Shown: positions 23,561 through 30,837 of the stretch, piece by piece
Position numbering within the stretch: the first letter of the stretch is position 1
Layout of the letters: each line of letters begins with the position of its first letter
DNA from: an uncultured Dialister sp.
GTDB taxonomy: Bacteria > Bacillota > Negativicutes > Veillonellales > Dialisteraceae
NCBI GenBank assembly: GCA_900545785.1
Contig: URAA01000004.1
Span: forward strand, 1 to 34,550
Reading direction: 5' to 3'
DNA: 34,550 nucleotides
Program-made: the position numbers and the translations under genes
Notes under the pieces: model-generated
The model's database searches: none
What the model was told of the DNA's origin: nothing
What the model saw: the letters and a program-made list of their open reading frames with translations, nothing else

Positions 23561-23569
23561 TGATATGAT
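23561..23569 (+). promoter_or_regulatory. Extended -10 promoter of the secreted-protein pair
   Basis: TG-A-TATGAT at 23561-23569; the predicted start is near 23576. Confidence 0.5.
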
Positions 23570-23581
23570 TAAATAAATATC

Positions 23582-23603
23582 TTTCTTTCCCCTGGGAAAG
23601 AAA
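23582..23603. repeat. 22-bp near-perfect palindrome at the transcript start
   Basis: TTTCTTTCCC and GGGAAAGAAA are perfect 10 bp arms around CT. It lies just after the predicted start point and 20 bp before the ATG at 23624, so it may be an operator or a 5' RNA hairpin. Confidence 0.55.
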
Positions 23604-23623
23604 ATTAAGATACCGAGGTGTTT

Positions 23624-24478
23624 ATGAAAAAAATACTTTCCGCCGCACTTCTTTCGGCAACCCTCTTGGCAAGCCCCGTTTTTGCAGATACGCTGCCTCT
23701 TCCCAGGGGAAATGCGTTGGACCTGGGATCGCATATCGACGTCTGGGAAGGAAGCACTTCTTTCACGGGAAGGATGCTCCGAGAGATGCTCAGCCGCCCC
23801 GATTTGGAAGCAGAGCTGAATCGGGGATTCATCGGAACGGGCATGTTTTCCGATGATCCCGAAGCGAGAGAAAAAATGGTTTCCCTTACGGTAAAACTCA
23901 TAAAGGAAACCAAATTCTATCAGCTCCGTTCCGCAAAGACCGACGCTTTTTATAATGTGGCGGTCATTTCCGTTCCCCTTTCCTTTGAAGATGAAAAAGA
24001 ATTGTCTTCCTTGGGGAAAAAGATTGAGGCCGATCTTTCGGAAAAAAGAGAAATTTTGGAAGAAGCCTTTACGGAAGAAACCGTTTTGGAAGAAAAACCG
24101 CTTTCCCTCAGGGAAAAAAAGGAAAAACAAAAAAGAGAAGAACGTCTTCTTTCCATTCTGGAAAAAGCAAAGATGAAACGGCAGGACTTGCCGGAACCGA
24201 AAGCCCCCGGAATTCCTCTGCCGCTTAACAATGATTTTGCCTTTTATATAGGCAAAAAGAGTCCCGTCAAAGAAGGAAAAATGAAGGACGGAAGGACTTA
24301 CCGGATGGAAAGCGCCAATTTAGGAATATACGGAAACGGCTTCTTTTTCCCCTTTTTTGCAGAGGTTCTTGAGATCAAAGATAAAGACGGAGCGGTGTAT
24401 ACCGTATTTATGGGCGATCAGAAATCGGGCGAATATTTTGTTCCTTATATTAAAAAAGCGGTGAAAGGGAGGAAATGA
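23624..24478 (+). CDS. Secreted protein of unknown function (first of a pair)
   Basis: 284 residues. I start at ATG 23624 behind GAGGTG. Residues 1-22 are a clear signal peptide (MKKILSAALLSATLLASPVF, cleaved after FA). I do not recognise a known family. The middle part (about residues 125-190) is highly charged, rich in Glu and Lys, and probably helical or coiled coil. The C-terminal 60 residues look like beta strands (ANLGIYGNGFFFPFFAEVLE, then VYTVFMGDQ). No lipobox is seen, so the protein should be periplasmic or exported. Its stop overlaps the next gene start (ATGATG), so the two are made together. Confidence 0.75.
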   Translation: MKKILSAALLSATLLASPVFADTLPLPRGNALDLGSHIDVWEGSTSFTGRMLREMLSRPDLEAELNRGFIGTGMFSDDPEAREKMVSLTVKLIKETKFYQLRSAKTDAFYNVAVISVPLSFEDEKELSSLGKKIEADLSEKREILEEAFTEETVLEEKPLSLREKKEKQKREERLLSILEKAKMKRQDLPEPKAPGIPLPLNNDFAFYIGKKSPVKEGKMKDGRTYRMESANLGIYGNGFFFPFFAEVLEIKDKDGAVYTVFMGDQKSGEYFVPYIKKAVKGRK

Positions 24479-25260
24479 TGAGACGGGCAGGATACGGTTT
24501 ATTGGCGGCACTTTTGATTTCCCTCTCTCCTCTTCCGGCAGAGGCGGATACGGTGACGGTGGAAACGGCAGAGGGCATAACGGAAGAGATGTATATCGAC
24601 ACGGGCGGTATAACAGGTCCTTTGATTCCCGGCGGATCCTTTACCTCCGTCATAGACGAAGCCATGCGTTCCGAGGAAACGGCAGGATTTCTGGGAAAAG
24701 AAAATCTTCCTGACGATGTATCATTCACTCCTTTTGATGAAAAAGGAAAATTCGGAACGATGGTGTTCAGGAAAAAAGACATATTGGCGTCCGCTTTTGT
24801 GATAAACTGCGAATTTACAAAAGATGAGGGGCAGGGAAAAATACTGTTTCAAAATATGTTCAAAGACGCGGTTCTTTCTGAATATACCATCAAGCAGCTC
24901 TATGATTTCAATGTATCCCTTATCACATCGGAAAACGTTCTGAACGGCCTCTTTCCCGAACTGTCGGCGAAATTGAACCGCCTCTGGCCGAATAAGCCTT
25001 TTCCCATTCCTTATAATTTCTTTGCCGTCGATTATTTGCAGACGGAACAGCTCCACCGGGTGCAGGATTCCCCCCGTATATACAGTACCGGCCTCAGAGC
25101 GGTGCTTTTTGTCGACGGCTTTGCCGTCCCTGTCTATATGAAATCCTATGCCATGGAGTACGGGGACAAATACCGTTTCCTTTTCTTCATCGGCGAAGAG
25201 GGCAATCATAAAATCATCAAAGAAGGAGCAGACCTGACGGCGGCAAGGTCGGCGAAATAA
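24478..25260 (+). CDS. Secreted protein of unknown function (second of the pair)
   Basis: 260 residues from the second ATG (24478), 5 nt from GGAGG; the ATG at 24475 is too close to that site. A signal peptide covers residues 1-22 (ending PLPAEA). The remainder has no family I recognise. The C-terminal third (TGLRAVLFVDGFAVPVYMKS, then KYRFLFFIGEE) shows the same strand pattern and some shared residues with the end of the preceding protein (G..FFFPFFAEVLE...VYTVFMGD). The two may therefore be distant paralogues that share a C-terminal domain. A large terminator follows. Confidence 0.75.
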   Translation: MRRAGYGLLAALLISLSPLPAEADTVTVETAEGITEEMYIDTGGITGPLIPGGSFTSVIDEAMRSEETAGFLGKENLPDDVSFTPFDEKGKFGTMVFRKKDILASAFVINCEFTKDEGQGKILFQNMFKDAVLSEYTIKQLYDFNVSLITSENVLNGLFPELSAKLNRLWPNKPFPIPYNFFAVDYLQTEQLHRVQDSPRIYSTGLRAVLFVDGFAVPVYMKSYAMEYGDKYRFLFFIGEEGNHKIIKEGADLTAARSAK

Positions 25261-25278
25261 AATCCCTTATCATGAAGC

Positions 25279-25326
25279 GACCCCCTGAAGGCAGACCAAA
25301 AAATCCGGCTTCAAGGGGTCTTTTTT
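25279..25326 (+). terminator. Terminator of the secreted-protein pair
   Basis: GACCCCCTGAAG and CTTCAAGGGGTC form a 12 bp stem with one mismatch and an 18-nt loop, then TTTTTT. Confidence 0.85.
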
Positions 25327-25368
25327 CGTGAATAAATATTTTTTAAGTAGAAATAAGAAATTTTCCTG

Positions 25369-26700
25369 CTATGCATAATGATATTCTTTCCTGAAAGCGT
25401 ACCAAAAGGCACAAGTCATGAGAAAAGCCGCAAGACGGGCAACTCCCACGGAAGCCCAAATACCGTCGGTGTCGAAGAAAAGAGGGAGGGTAAAGACGGC
25501 AATGACTTCAAAAATGACGGACTGGAAAAGGGAAATCACCGCAGAAATGATGCCGTTGTTCAAAGCGGTGAAAAAAGCGGAACCGTAAAAGGAAAAACCG
25601 CTGAAAAGGAAAGAAAGAGAAAAGATGCGGAATCCCCGGACGGTGAGATCATAAAGTTCCTTGTCATAAGAGACGAAAATGCCTGCCAGAAGGGGAGCGG
25701 CAATAAAAGAAAGGGCGGTCAGAACGAAACCTGCCGAGGATATCAAAATCAAACTTTTCTTAAAAAGGCTCTTCAATTCATCATGGCGGCGGGCGCCGTA
25801 ATTGTAACTGATGATGGGCGCAGTTCCCATGGAATAGCCGATAAAGACAGCTTCAAAAAGGAAAGCCGTATACATGATGACACCGAAAGAAGCGACACCG
25901 TTCACCCCTGCATAAATCATGAGCTGGTAATTGTAGACCATTCCTACAAAAGAAGTGGAAATATTGGACATCAGCTCGGAAGAGCCGTTGGTGCAAGTTT
26001 TGATGAGGGCGCCTTTGTCAAAGACGGGGCGGACGATCCGAAGAGGCGTCGGATTTTTGCAAAGGAAATAAAGAAAAGGCAATATGCCGCCTGCCAGCTG
26101 GGAAATCACCGTAGCAAAAGCGGCACCGGCAACGCCCCAAGGAAAGACAATGATAAACAAAGCATCGAGGACGATATTGATCACCCCTGAAAAAATGGTG
26201 ATATAAAGACCGAGGGACGGTTTTCCTGCGGTGACCAGAAAATTTTCAAAGACCCGCTGCAAAATAAAGGCAGGAAGAGAAAGGAGAAGAATCCGCCCGT
26301 AAAGAACGGCGTATTCGAAAACATCTCCTTCGGCGCCCATGAATTTAGCAAGACCGGGAATGAGAAAATAAGCGGCACCGGAAATAAGGAGGCCCAGAAA
26401 AAGGGCGGCAAAAACAATGAGAGAGAAGAGGCGGACTGCTTTTTCCCGATCCCCTTCGCCCATGGTTTTGGCAACCAGTGCAGAGCCGCCGGAGCCGAAC
26501 ATAAATCCCACACAGCTGAACATCATGATGGCGGGATAAATCAGATTGACTGCGGCAAAAGCATCTTTTCCCACATAATTGGATACAAAAAGGCCGTCGA
26601 CTATGCTGTAGGCGGAAATAACGATGAGCATGATCACCGAAGGAAGGGCAAAGCGCAAAAGACGCTCATAATTGAAACGGCCGGAAATATCGGTCGTCAT
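25369..26700 (-). CDS. MATE-family efflux transporter (MepA-like)
   Basis: An inner-membrane exporter of 443 residues with about 12 membrane segments in two halves. Typical motifs are LPSVIMLIVISAYSIVDGLF (residues 19-38), VNLIYPAIMMFSCVGFMFGS, GSGGSALVAKTMGEGD, and GYSMGTAPIISYNYGARRHD near residue 290 in the second half. The last is characteristic of the MepA/multidrug branch. It follows a MarR regulator with a 4 bp ATGA overlap, the same regulator-pump arrangement as mepR-mepA. The regulator probably represses both until a pump substrate binds. It is distinct from the MATE protein at 4166-5503. Confidence 0.93.
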   Translation of the reverse strand: MTTDISGRFNYERLLRFALPSVIMLIVISAYSIVDGLFVSNYVGKDAFAAVNLIYPAIMMFSCVGFMFGSGGSALVAKTMGEGDREKAVRLFSLIVFAALFLGLLISGAAYFLIPGLAKFMGAEGDVFEYAVLYGRILLLSLPAFILQRVFENFLVTAGKPSLGLYITIFSGVINIVLDALFIIVFPWGVAGAAFATVISQLAGGILPFLYFLCKNPTPLRIVRPVFDKGALIKTCTNGSSELMSNISTSFVGMVYNYQLMIYAGVNGVASFGVIMYTAFLFEAVFIGYSMGTAPIISYNYGARRHDELKSLFKKSLILISSAGFVLTALSFIAAPLLAGIFVSYDKELYDLTVRGFRIFSLSFLFSGFSFYGSAFFTALNNGIISAVISLFQSVIFEVIAVFTLPLFFDTDGIWASVGVARLAAFLMTCAFWYAFRKEYHYA

Positions 26701-27134
26701 GATTCGCCACCGATTTCTTTTCTGAAAACTTTATTGAAATGCTCCGTCGCCGATACCAATAAAGACCGTTCTTCTTCGGAAAGAGCAAGCCATGCTTTAT
26801 TTTCCAAATTGACCATGGTGTCGATGTATTTTTCTGCAAAAGAAATGCCCTTTTCCGTAAGAATGACTTTTTTCACTTTTTGGTTGTCCTTTTCGGATTC
26901 TAAAAAAGCCAGTCCTTTTTCCGAAAGATGACGGAGGGCGGAATTGACGGTCTGCCTGTTGATTCCGTAGCTCCTTGCAATTTCATGCTGATAAGAAAGG
27001 CCGTCGATACGGATGGCGGCAAGGACCCAAAATTCCGCAAAAGAGAGGCCGCTTTTCTTTTGTATGATTTGATAAAGTGCATCCGTTTCCGCCATTAAAT
27101 GATAATAAGAAGAAATTTCCTGCAAACGTTCCAT
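26697..27134 (-). CDS. MarR-family transcriptional regulator
   Basis: A DNA-binding repressor of 145 residues, normal for MarR. The start is ATG 27134 behind TTGGAGG; the frame is open 23 codons upstream but those residues are hydrophobic and lack a ribosome site. The winged HTH covers about residues 45-105 (SYQHEIARSYGINRQTVNSA, then the wing KDNQKVKKVILTEKG), flanked by dimerisation helices. Its stop overlaps the start of the MATE gene, so regulator and pump form a two-gene operon and the repressor is likely to control itself and the pump in response to a pump substrate. Confidence 0.92.
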   Translation of the reverse strand: MERLQEISSYYHLMAETDALYQIIQKKSGLSFAEFWVLAAIRIDGLSYQHEIARSYGINRQTVNSALRHLSEKGLAFLESEKDNQKVKKVILTEKGISFAEKYIDTMVNLENKAWLALSEEERSLLVSATEHFNKVFRKEIGGES

Positions 27135-27152
27135 GATATCCTCCAATAAAAA

Positions 27153-27170
27153 TTGTATGAAAATGGACAA
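27153..27170. promoter_or_regulatory. Candidate MarR operator
   Basis: TTGT-N10-ACAA, an 18 bp interrupted inverted repeat at the predicted transcription start of the marR-MATE operon. Short arms; support is mostly from position. Confidence 0.3.
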
Positions 27171-27174
27171 AAGG

Positions 27175-27203
27175 ATTATAACAGGAAATAAAATAAAAAG
27201 CAA
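27175..27203 (-). promoter_or_regulatory. Promoter of the marR-MATE operon
   Basis: On the minus strand TTGCTT (27198-27203), 17 bp, then extended -10 TG-T-TATAAT with TATAAT at 27175-27180. Confidence 0.7.
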
Positions 27204-27291
27204 TCAATGAAATAAAAATTTGAAGGGAAAAGAATGATCAAGAGAAAAAATCAGAGAGAGTCATCAAGGGGAAAAGTAATCACAGAGAAAA

Positions 27292-27340
27292 GAAAAAGGC
27301 TTCCCTGCGGAGGGATTTTCATCGCCGCCGTCGGAAAGCC
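27292..27340 (-). terminator. Terminator of the tautomerase gene
   Basis: On the minus strand GGCTTTCC (27333-27340) pairs with GGGAAGCC (27299-27306) with one G-U, followed by TTTTTCTTTT. An inner hairpin TCCCT-CCGC-AGGGA lies in the loop. No gene is seen in the rest of 27204-27389. Confidence 0.6.
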
Positions 27341-27389
27341 CCATGGAAAGGGAATCTTATTTTTCTTTTTTAAAAGGTACGAGGGAATT

Positions 27390-27743
27390 TTATTTTTTGC
27401 TTTTTTTCTTTTTCTTCTTCTTCAGTTCCTCGGCAAAATCAGGAATGTCGACTTCCAAAAGAGCGATTCCTTTCATCTCCGACAATTCTTTTTCAAGCAG
27501 TTTATTTTCTTCTTTCAATTTTTTATAAGCTTCCGCTTTTTCTTTCGCTGCCGCTCTCGCTTCTTCCACGGGAAGACCGCCGATACCCCAGCTGTCCATG
27601 TCCACTTCTTCGATGGTGACGACGGTGGTGGCGGGATTTTTATGAAGTACTTCTTCCAAAAGACGGGTAGCCCCTTTGATCAGTTCCGCTTTCTGCGCCG
27701 CCGTAGCCCCTTCACGGGTGATTTTGATGGAAATGTAAGGCAT
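27390..27743 (-). CDS. 4-oxalocrotonate tautomerase-family protein with C-terminal coiled-coil extension
   Basis: 117 residues. I start at ATG 27743 behind AGGAGG, 6 nt away. After Met removal the N-terminal residue is Pro, the catalytic base of this superfamily (MPYISIKITREGATAAQKAE). Residues 1-63 are a complete 4-OT domain ending VDMDSWGIGGLPVEEAR. Typical 4-OT proteins end here at 60-75 residues. Residues 64-92 continue as a charged coiled coil, followed by a short acidic segment (IPDFAEEL) and a tail of seven lysines plus SKK. These small enzymes tautomerise keto/enol acids as hexamers; the extension is unusual and may add oligomerisation or nucleic-acid/membrane contact. Substrate unknown. 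Confidence 0.85.
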   Translation of the reverse strand: MPYISIKITREGATAAQKAELIKGATRLLEEVLHKNPATTVVTIEEVDMDSWGIGGLPVEEARAAAKEKAEAYKKLKEENKLLEKELSEMKGIALLEVDIPDFAEELKKKKKKKSKK

Positions 27744-27782
27744 GAGAAACCTCCTGTATAAAATAAGGTGATCCGTGCCCTC

Positions 27783-27788
27783 ATTATA
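27783..27788 (-). promoter_or_regulatory. Extended -10 promoter of the tautomerase gene
   Basis: On the minus strand TG-T-TATAAT; the -35 is weak. Confidence 0.55.
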
Positions 27789-27878
27789 ACAGAAAAAGAG
27801 GGACTGTTCTGTAAAGAAGGGGGAAAATAAGGAAATCCTTTTCAGGGGAAAGAAATTTGAAATGTCCGGAGAAAATAA

Positions 27879-27922
27879 AACAACCTTGCCGAAAGAAGAG
27901 ATTTTCAAGGGGAACGGGTTGT
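27879..27922. other. Bulged hairpin in the tautomerase/oxidoreductase gap
   Basis: ACAACCTTG and a split complement (CAAGG, then GGTTGT) can pair with a long loop and a bulge. On the minus strand the stem is followed by TTTATTTT, so it could terminate a minus-strand transcript, but I see no matching promoter. Confidence 0.3.
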
Positions 27923-27928
27923 CTTGAT

Positions 27929-27957
27929 TTGACACGGCCCCGTCCGTACTGTAGAAT
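27929..27957 (+). promoter_or_regulatory. Strong promoter in front of a terminator
   Basis: TTGACA (27929-27934), exactly 17 bp, and TAGAAT (27952-27957). TACTGTA occurs twice, at 27947-27953 on the promoter and at 27972-27978 just after the predicted start, and could be an operator pair. Confidence 0.75.
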
Positions 27958-27964
27958 TAAAAAA

Positions 27965-28005
27965 GGGAATATACTGTACCTCTGCCCCCGCAAGGGGCTT
28001 TTTTT
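27965..28005 (+). ncRNA. Predicted ultrashort transcript or attenuated leader (about 41 nt)
   Basis: From the predicted start near 27964-27965 only about 20 nt precede a strong intrinsic terminator. The product would be a tiny RNA consisting mostly of the terminator hairpin, or the prematurely ended leader of the FAD oxidoreductase-purB-purA operon that begins 92 nt downstream. No start codon with ribosome site lies inside. No known RNA family is recognised. Confidence 0.4.
27984..28005 (+). terminator. Strong intrinsic terminator upstream of the FAD oxidoreductase gene
   Basis: GCCCC-CGCAA-GGGGC followed directly by seven T. Confidence 0.88.
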
Positions 28006-28096
28006 ATGTCATTTTTACGGTCTTTCCATAAATTATTTTCAGAAAAGGAAATAAAAATTTTATGAAAAGGCCCGTGATTTGAAAAGGAGTGATGAC

Positions 28097-29497
28097 ATGG
28101 CAAAATCCTATGATGTCATCGTGATCGGCGCCGGTCCTGCCGGTATTTTTACCGCCCTCGAACTGGCGGATACGGGCGCATCGGTGCTGATCCTTGAAAA
28201 AGGACTCGATATCAGGGAAAGGATCGCTTTGAATCGGGACAGGACGGGAGCGCCTGCGGAAAAGCGGCAAAATATCGTCTGCGGCTGGGGCGGTGCTGGT
28301 GCTTTTTCCGACGGAAAACTGACGCTCACCACCGATTACGGCGGAAATCTTGACGATTATATGAATAAAGGGGAACTGTCGAACCTGATTTCCTATGTCG
28401 ACTCCCTGTACTGCAAATACGGCGGTGCGGAAAGAAAAGTTTACGGCGATGAATTTGCCGAAGAAATACATGAATTGAAACGCCGCAGCGCCGCGGCGGA
28501 TCTGATGCTCATTCCTGCCCGTATCCGTCATCTGGGAACCGATGTAAACGGGGAAATCCTCACCAATATGCGGGATTCTCTTCCGAATAATATCACCGTT
28601 CTTTCCAAGACGGCGGCAGAAAAAATCATTGTTGATGAAAAAGGAAGTATTCTCGGGGTCACCGCAGGAGGAAAAGAATATCACTGCAAATATCTGGTGG
28701 CGGCACCGGGACGGGAAGGGGCGGAATGGTTCCTCGAAGAAGCAAAAAAACTCGGGATCCATACCAAGTCCAATGCAGTGGATATCGGTGTCCGCGTGGA
28801 GTCTCCCGCAGAAGTCTATGAACCGATCACAAAAATCTGTTATGAATCGAAACTGGTTTATTTTTCTAAATTTTTTGATGATCGGGTCCGCACTTTCTGC
28901 ATGAATCCTTACGGTTTTGTGGTGACGGAAAATAACGGCGGCCTTCAGACGGTGAACGGCCATTCCTTTGCCCACAAGAAGAGCGGAAACACAAATTTTG
29001 CCATTCTCGTATCCAAGCAGTTTACCAAACCTTTTGACGAACCGATTTCTTACGGGAAATACATTGCTTCCCTTGCGAATATGCTCGGCGGCGGCCCGAT
29101 CGTCCAGCGCTTGGGCGATCTGCGGGACGGAAGGCGTTCCACGGAAGAAAGAATCCGCCGCGGCCTTGTCCGTCCCACCATGCCGTCGGCAACGCCGGGA
29201 GATTTATCTTTAGTCTTGCCATACCGTTTCCTAAAGGATATTATGGAGATGTTCGAAGCTCTTGACGAAGTGGCGCCCGGTGCCAATTCCAGACACACGC
29301 TTTTATACGGAGTGGAAGTGAAATTTTACTCCTCCCGTATCGAGCTGACCAATCAATTGGAAACAAAATATAAAAATTTCTTTGCTATCGGCGACGGTGC
29401 CGGTATCACAAGGGGATTGGCTCAGGCTTCTGCAGCCGGAGTGGTGGTGGGCAGAGAAATCTGTGCCCGGGAAGGGAAACCGAAGGAGGATATATGA
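28097..29497 (+). CDS. NAD(P)/FAD-dependent oxidoreductase (COG2509-type)
   Basis: A cytoplasmic flavoprotein of 466 residues. The FAD-binding Rossmann motif GAGPAG is at residues 11-16 with the strand-2 acidic residue in LILEKG. VCGWGGAGAFSDGKL (about residues 61-75) is the signature of the uncharacterised FAD-dependent dehydrogenase group, and the C-terminal FFAIGDGAGITRGLAQASAA is the second FAD contact. I start at ATG 28097 behind AAAAGGAG. It is joined to purB by an ATGA overlap, a pairing that suggests co-expression with purine synthesis, although no purine reaction is known for this family. Reaction unknown. Confidence 0.88.
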   Translation: MAKSYDVIVIGAGPAGIFTALELADTGASVLILEKGLDIRERIALNRDRTGAPAEKRQNIVCGWGGAGAFSDGKLTLTTDYGGNLDDYMNKGELSNLISYVDSLYCKYGGAERKVYGDEFAEEIHELKRRSAAADLMLIPARIRHLGTDVNGEILTNMRDSLPNNITVLSKTAAEKIIVDEKGSILGVTAGGKEYHCKYLVAAPGREGAEWFLEEAKKLGIHTKSNAVDIGVRVESPAEVYEPITKICYESKLVYFSKFFDDRVRTFCMNPYGFVVTENNGGLQTVNGHSFAHKKSGNTNFAILVSKQFTKPFDEPISYGKYIASLANMLGGGPIVQRLGDLRDGRRSTEERIRRGLVRPTMPSATPGDLSLVLPYRFLKDIMEMFEALDEVAPGANSRHTLLYGVEVKFYSSRIELTNQLETKYKNFFAIGDGAGITRGLAQASAAGVVVGREICAREGKPKEDI

Positions 29498-30786
29498 TTC
29501 CGAGATACACAAGGCCTGAAATGGGTAAAATTTGGGAAGAAAGAAATGAATGGCAGACCATGCTTGATGTGGAAATTGCCGCCTGCGAAGCCAATGCGGA
29601 GCTGGGACGGATACCGAAAGAAGCGGTAGAGGTCATCAAAGCAAAGGCAGATTTCGATGTGGACCGCATTCATGAAATTGACAGGGAAATCAATCATGAC
29701 ATCATTGCATTTCTGACCACTGTCGGCGAATATGTGGGAGATGAAGCCAAATATATCCATATGGGCATGACTTCCACCGACGTGCGTGATACGGCGCTGA
29801 ATGTACAAATCAAGCAGGCATCGGAAATTCTTCTTGCCGATTTGGAAAAACTGGCGGAAGTGCTGAAAAGAAGAGCCGTGGAATTTAAATACACCCCGAC
29901 CATCGGCCGCACCCACGGCGTTCATGCGGAACCTACCACTTTCGGACTGAAACTGCTCCTCTGGTACAGTGAAACACTCCGTAATATAGAAAGAATGAAA
30001 AGAGCGAAAGAGGAAATGGCGGTAGGCAAGCTTTCCGGCGCCGTCGGCACCTATGCGGACATCGATCCTTTCGTGGAAGAATATGTATGCAAAAAAATGG
30101 GACTTACCCCGGAAATCGTGGCAACCCAGGTGGTACAGCGGGATCACCATGCGGAATACATCACCACTTTGGGCGTGATTGCAGGCACTCTTGCCCAGAT
30201 CGCCCTTGAAGTCCGTCATCTCCAAAGAACGGAAGTAAGAGAAGCGGAAGAATATTTCAGCTCGAAACAAAAAGGATCTTCCGCCATGCCTCATAAGAGA
30301 AACCCCGTCAAATCGGAAAGAATCTGCGGTATGGCACGGCTGATTCAAGGATATTCTCTCCCTGCCTTTGAAAATATTCCTCTCTGGCACGAACGGGATA
30401 TTTCCCACTCCTCCGTAGAACGGGTGATGATCCCCGATGCGACGACGGCATTGGATTATATCTTGGCACAGACGACGGATCTGATCGACAAGCTTCTCGT
30501 CTATCCCGAAAAGATGCTGGAAGATCTGAACATGACCGGCGGCCTTATTTACAGCCCCGTCATCCTTCTTGCTCTCGTTTCCAAGGGCGTTTACCGCGAC
30601 ACGGCGTACCGCTGGGTACAGAGAAATGCGATGAAACGGTGGCTTTCGGGAGAAGATTTCTATGAAAACCTCTGCAAAGACGAAGACGTTTCCAAATATC
30701 TGACACCGGAAGAAATCAAAGAATGTTTTGATTACAACCGCATGCTCACCCATGTGGATGATATATTTGCAAGATTCGGCATATAA
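29494..30786 (+). CDS. purB: Adenylosuccinate lyase
   Basis: A cytoplasmic enzyme of 430 residues of the fumarase/aspartase superfamily. It removes fumarate from SAICAR in IMP synthesis and from adenylosuccinate to give AMP. The family signature SSAMPHKRNP is at about residues 263-272. The first conserved region is MGMTSTDVRDTAL (residues 90-102) and the catalytic-His region is TIGRTHGVHAEPT near residue 140. Full length. It overlaps the preceding oxidoreductase gene by 4 bp and is followed after 51 bp by purA, which makes its substrate adenylosuccinate. Confidence 0.97.
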   Translation: MIPRYTRPEMGKIWEERNEWQTMLDVEIAACEANAELGRIPKEAVEVIKAKADFDVDRIHEIDREINHDIIAFLTTVGEYVGDEAKYIHMGMTSTDVRDTALNVQIKQASEILLADLEKLAEVLKRRAVEFKYTPTIGRTHGVHAEPTTFGLKLLLWYSETLRNIERMKRAKEEMAVGKLSGAVGTYADIDPFVEEYVCKKMGLTPEIVATQVVQRDHHAEYITTLGVIAGTLAQIALEVRHLQRTEVREAEEYFSSKQKGSSAMPHKRNPVKSERICGMARLIQGYSLPAFENIPLWHERDISHSSVERVMIPDATTALDYILAQTTDLIDKLLVYPEKMLEDLNMTGGLIYSPVILLALVSKGVYRDTAYRWVQRNAMKRWLSGEDFYENLCKDEDVSKYLTPEEIKECFDYNRMLTHVDDIFARFGI

Positions 30787-30795
30787 CGGATCGCC

Positions 30796-30814
30796 GGCGG
30801 AGGTTTGCTCCGCC
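30796..30814 (+). other. GC-rich hairpin between purB and purA
   Basis: GGCGGAG-GTTTG-CTCCGCC, a perfect 7 bp stem without a T-run, in the 51 bp gap. It is more likely an RNA-stability or processing element than a terminator. Confidence 0.6.
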
Positions 30815-30837
30815 CGTAAAGGGAAAGGAATAACAGA

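Noticed and set aside
27234..27761. 175-codon plus-strand frame opposite the tautomerase
   Set aside because: Phe-rich product of the antisense Lys/Glu codons; the tautomerase has a catalytic Pro and a good ribosome site.
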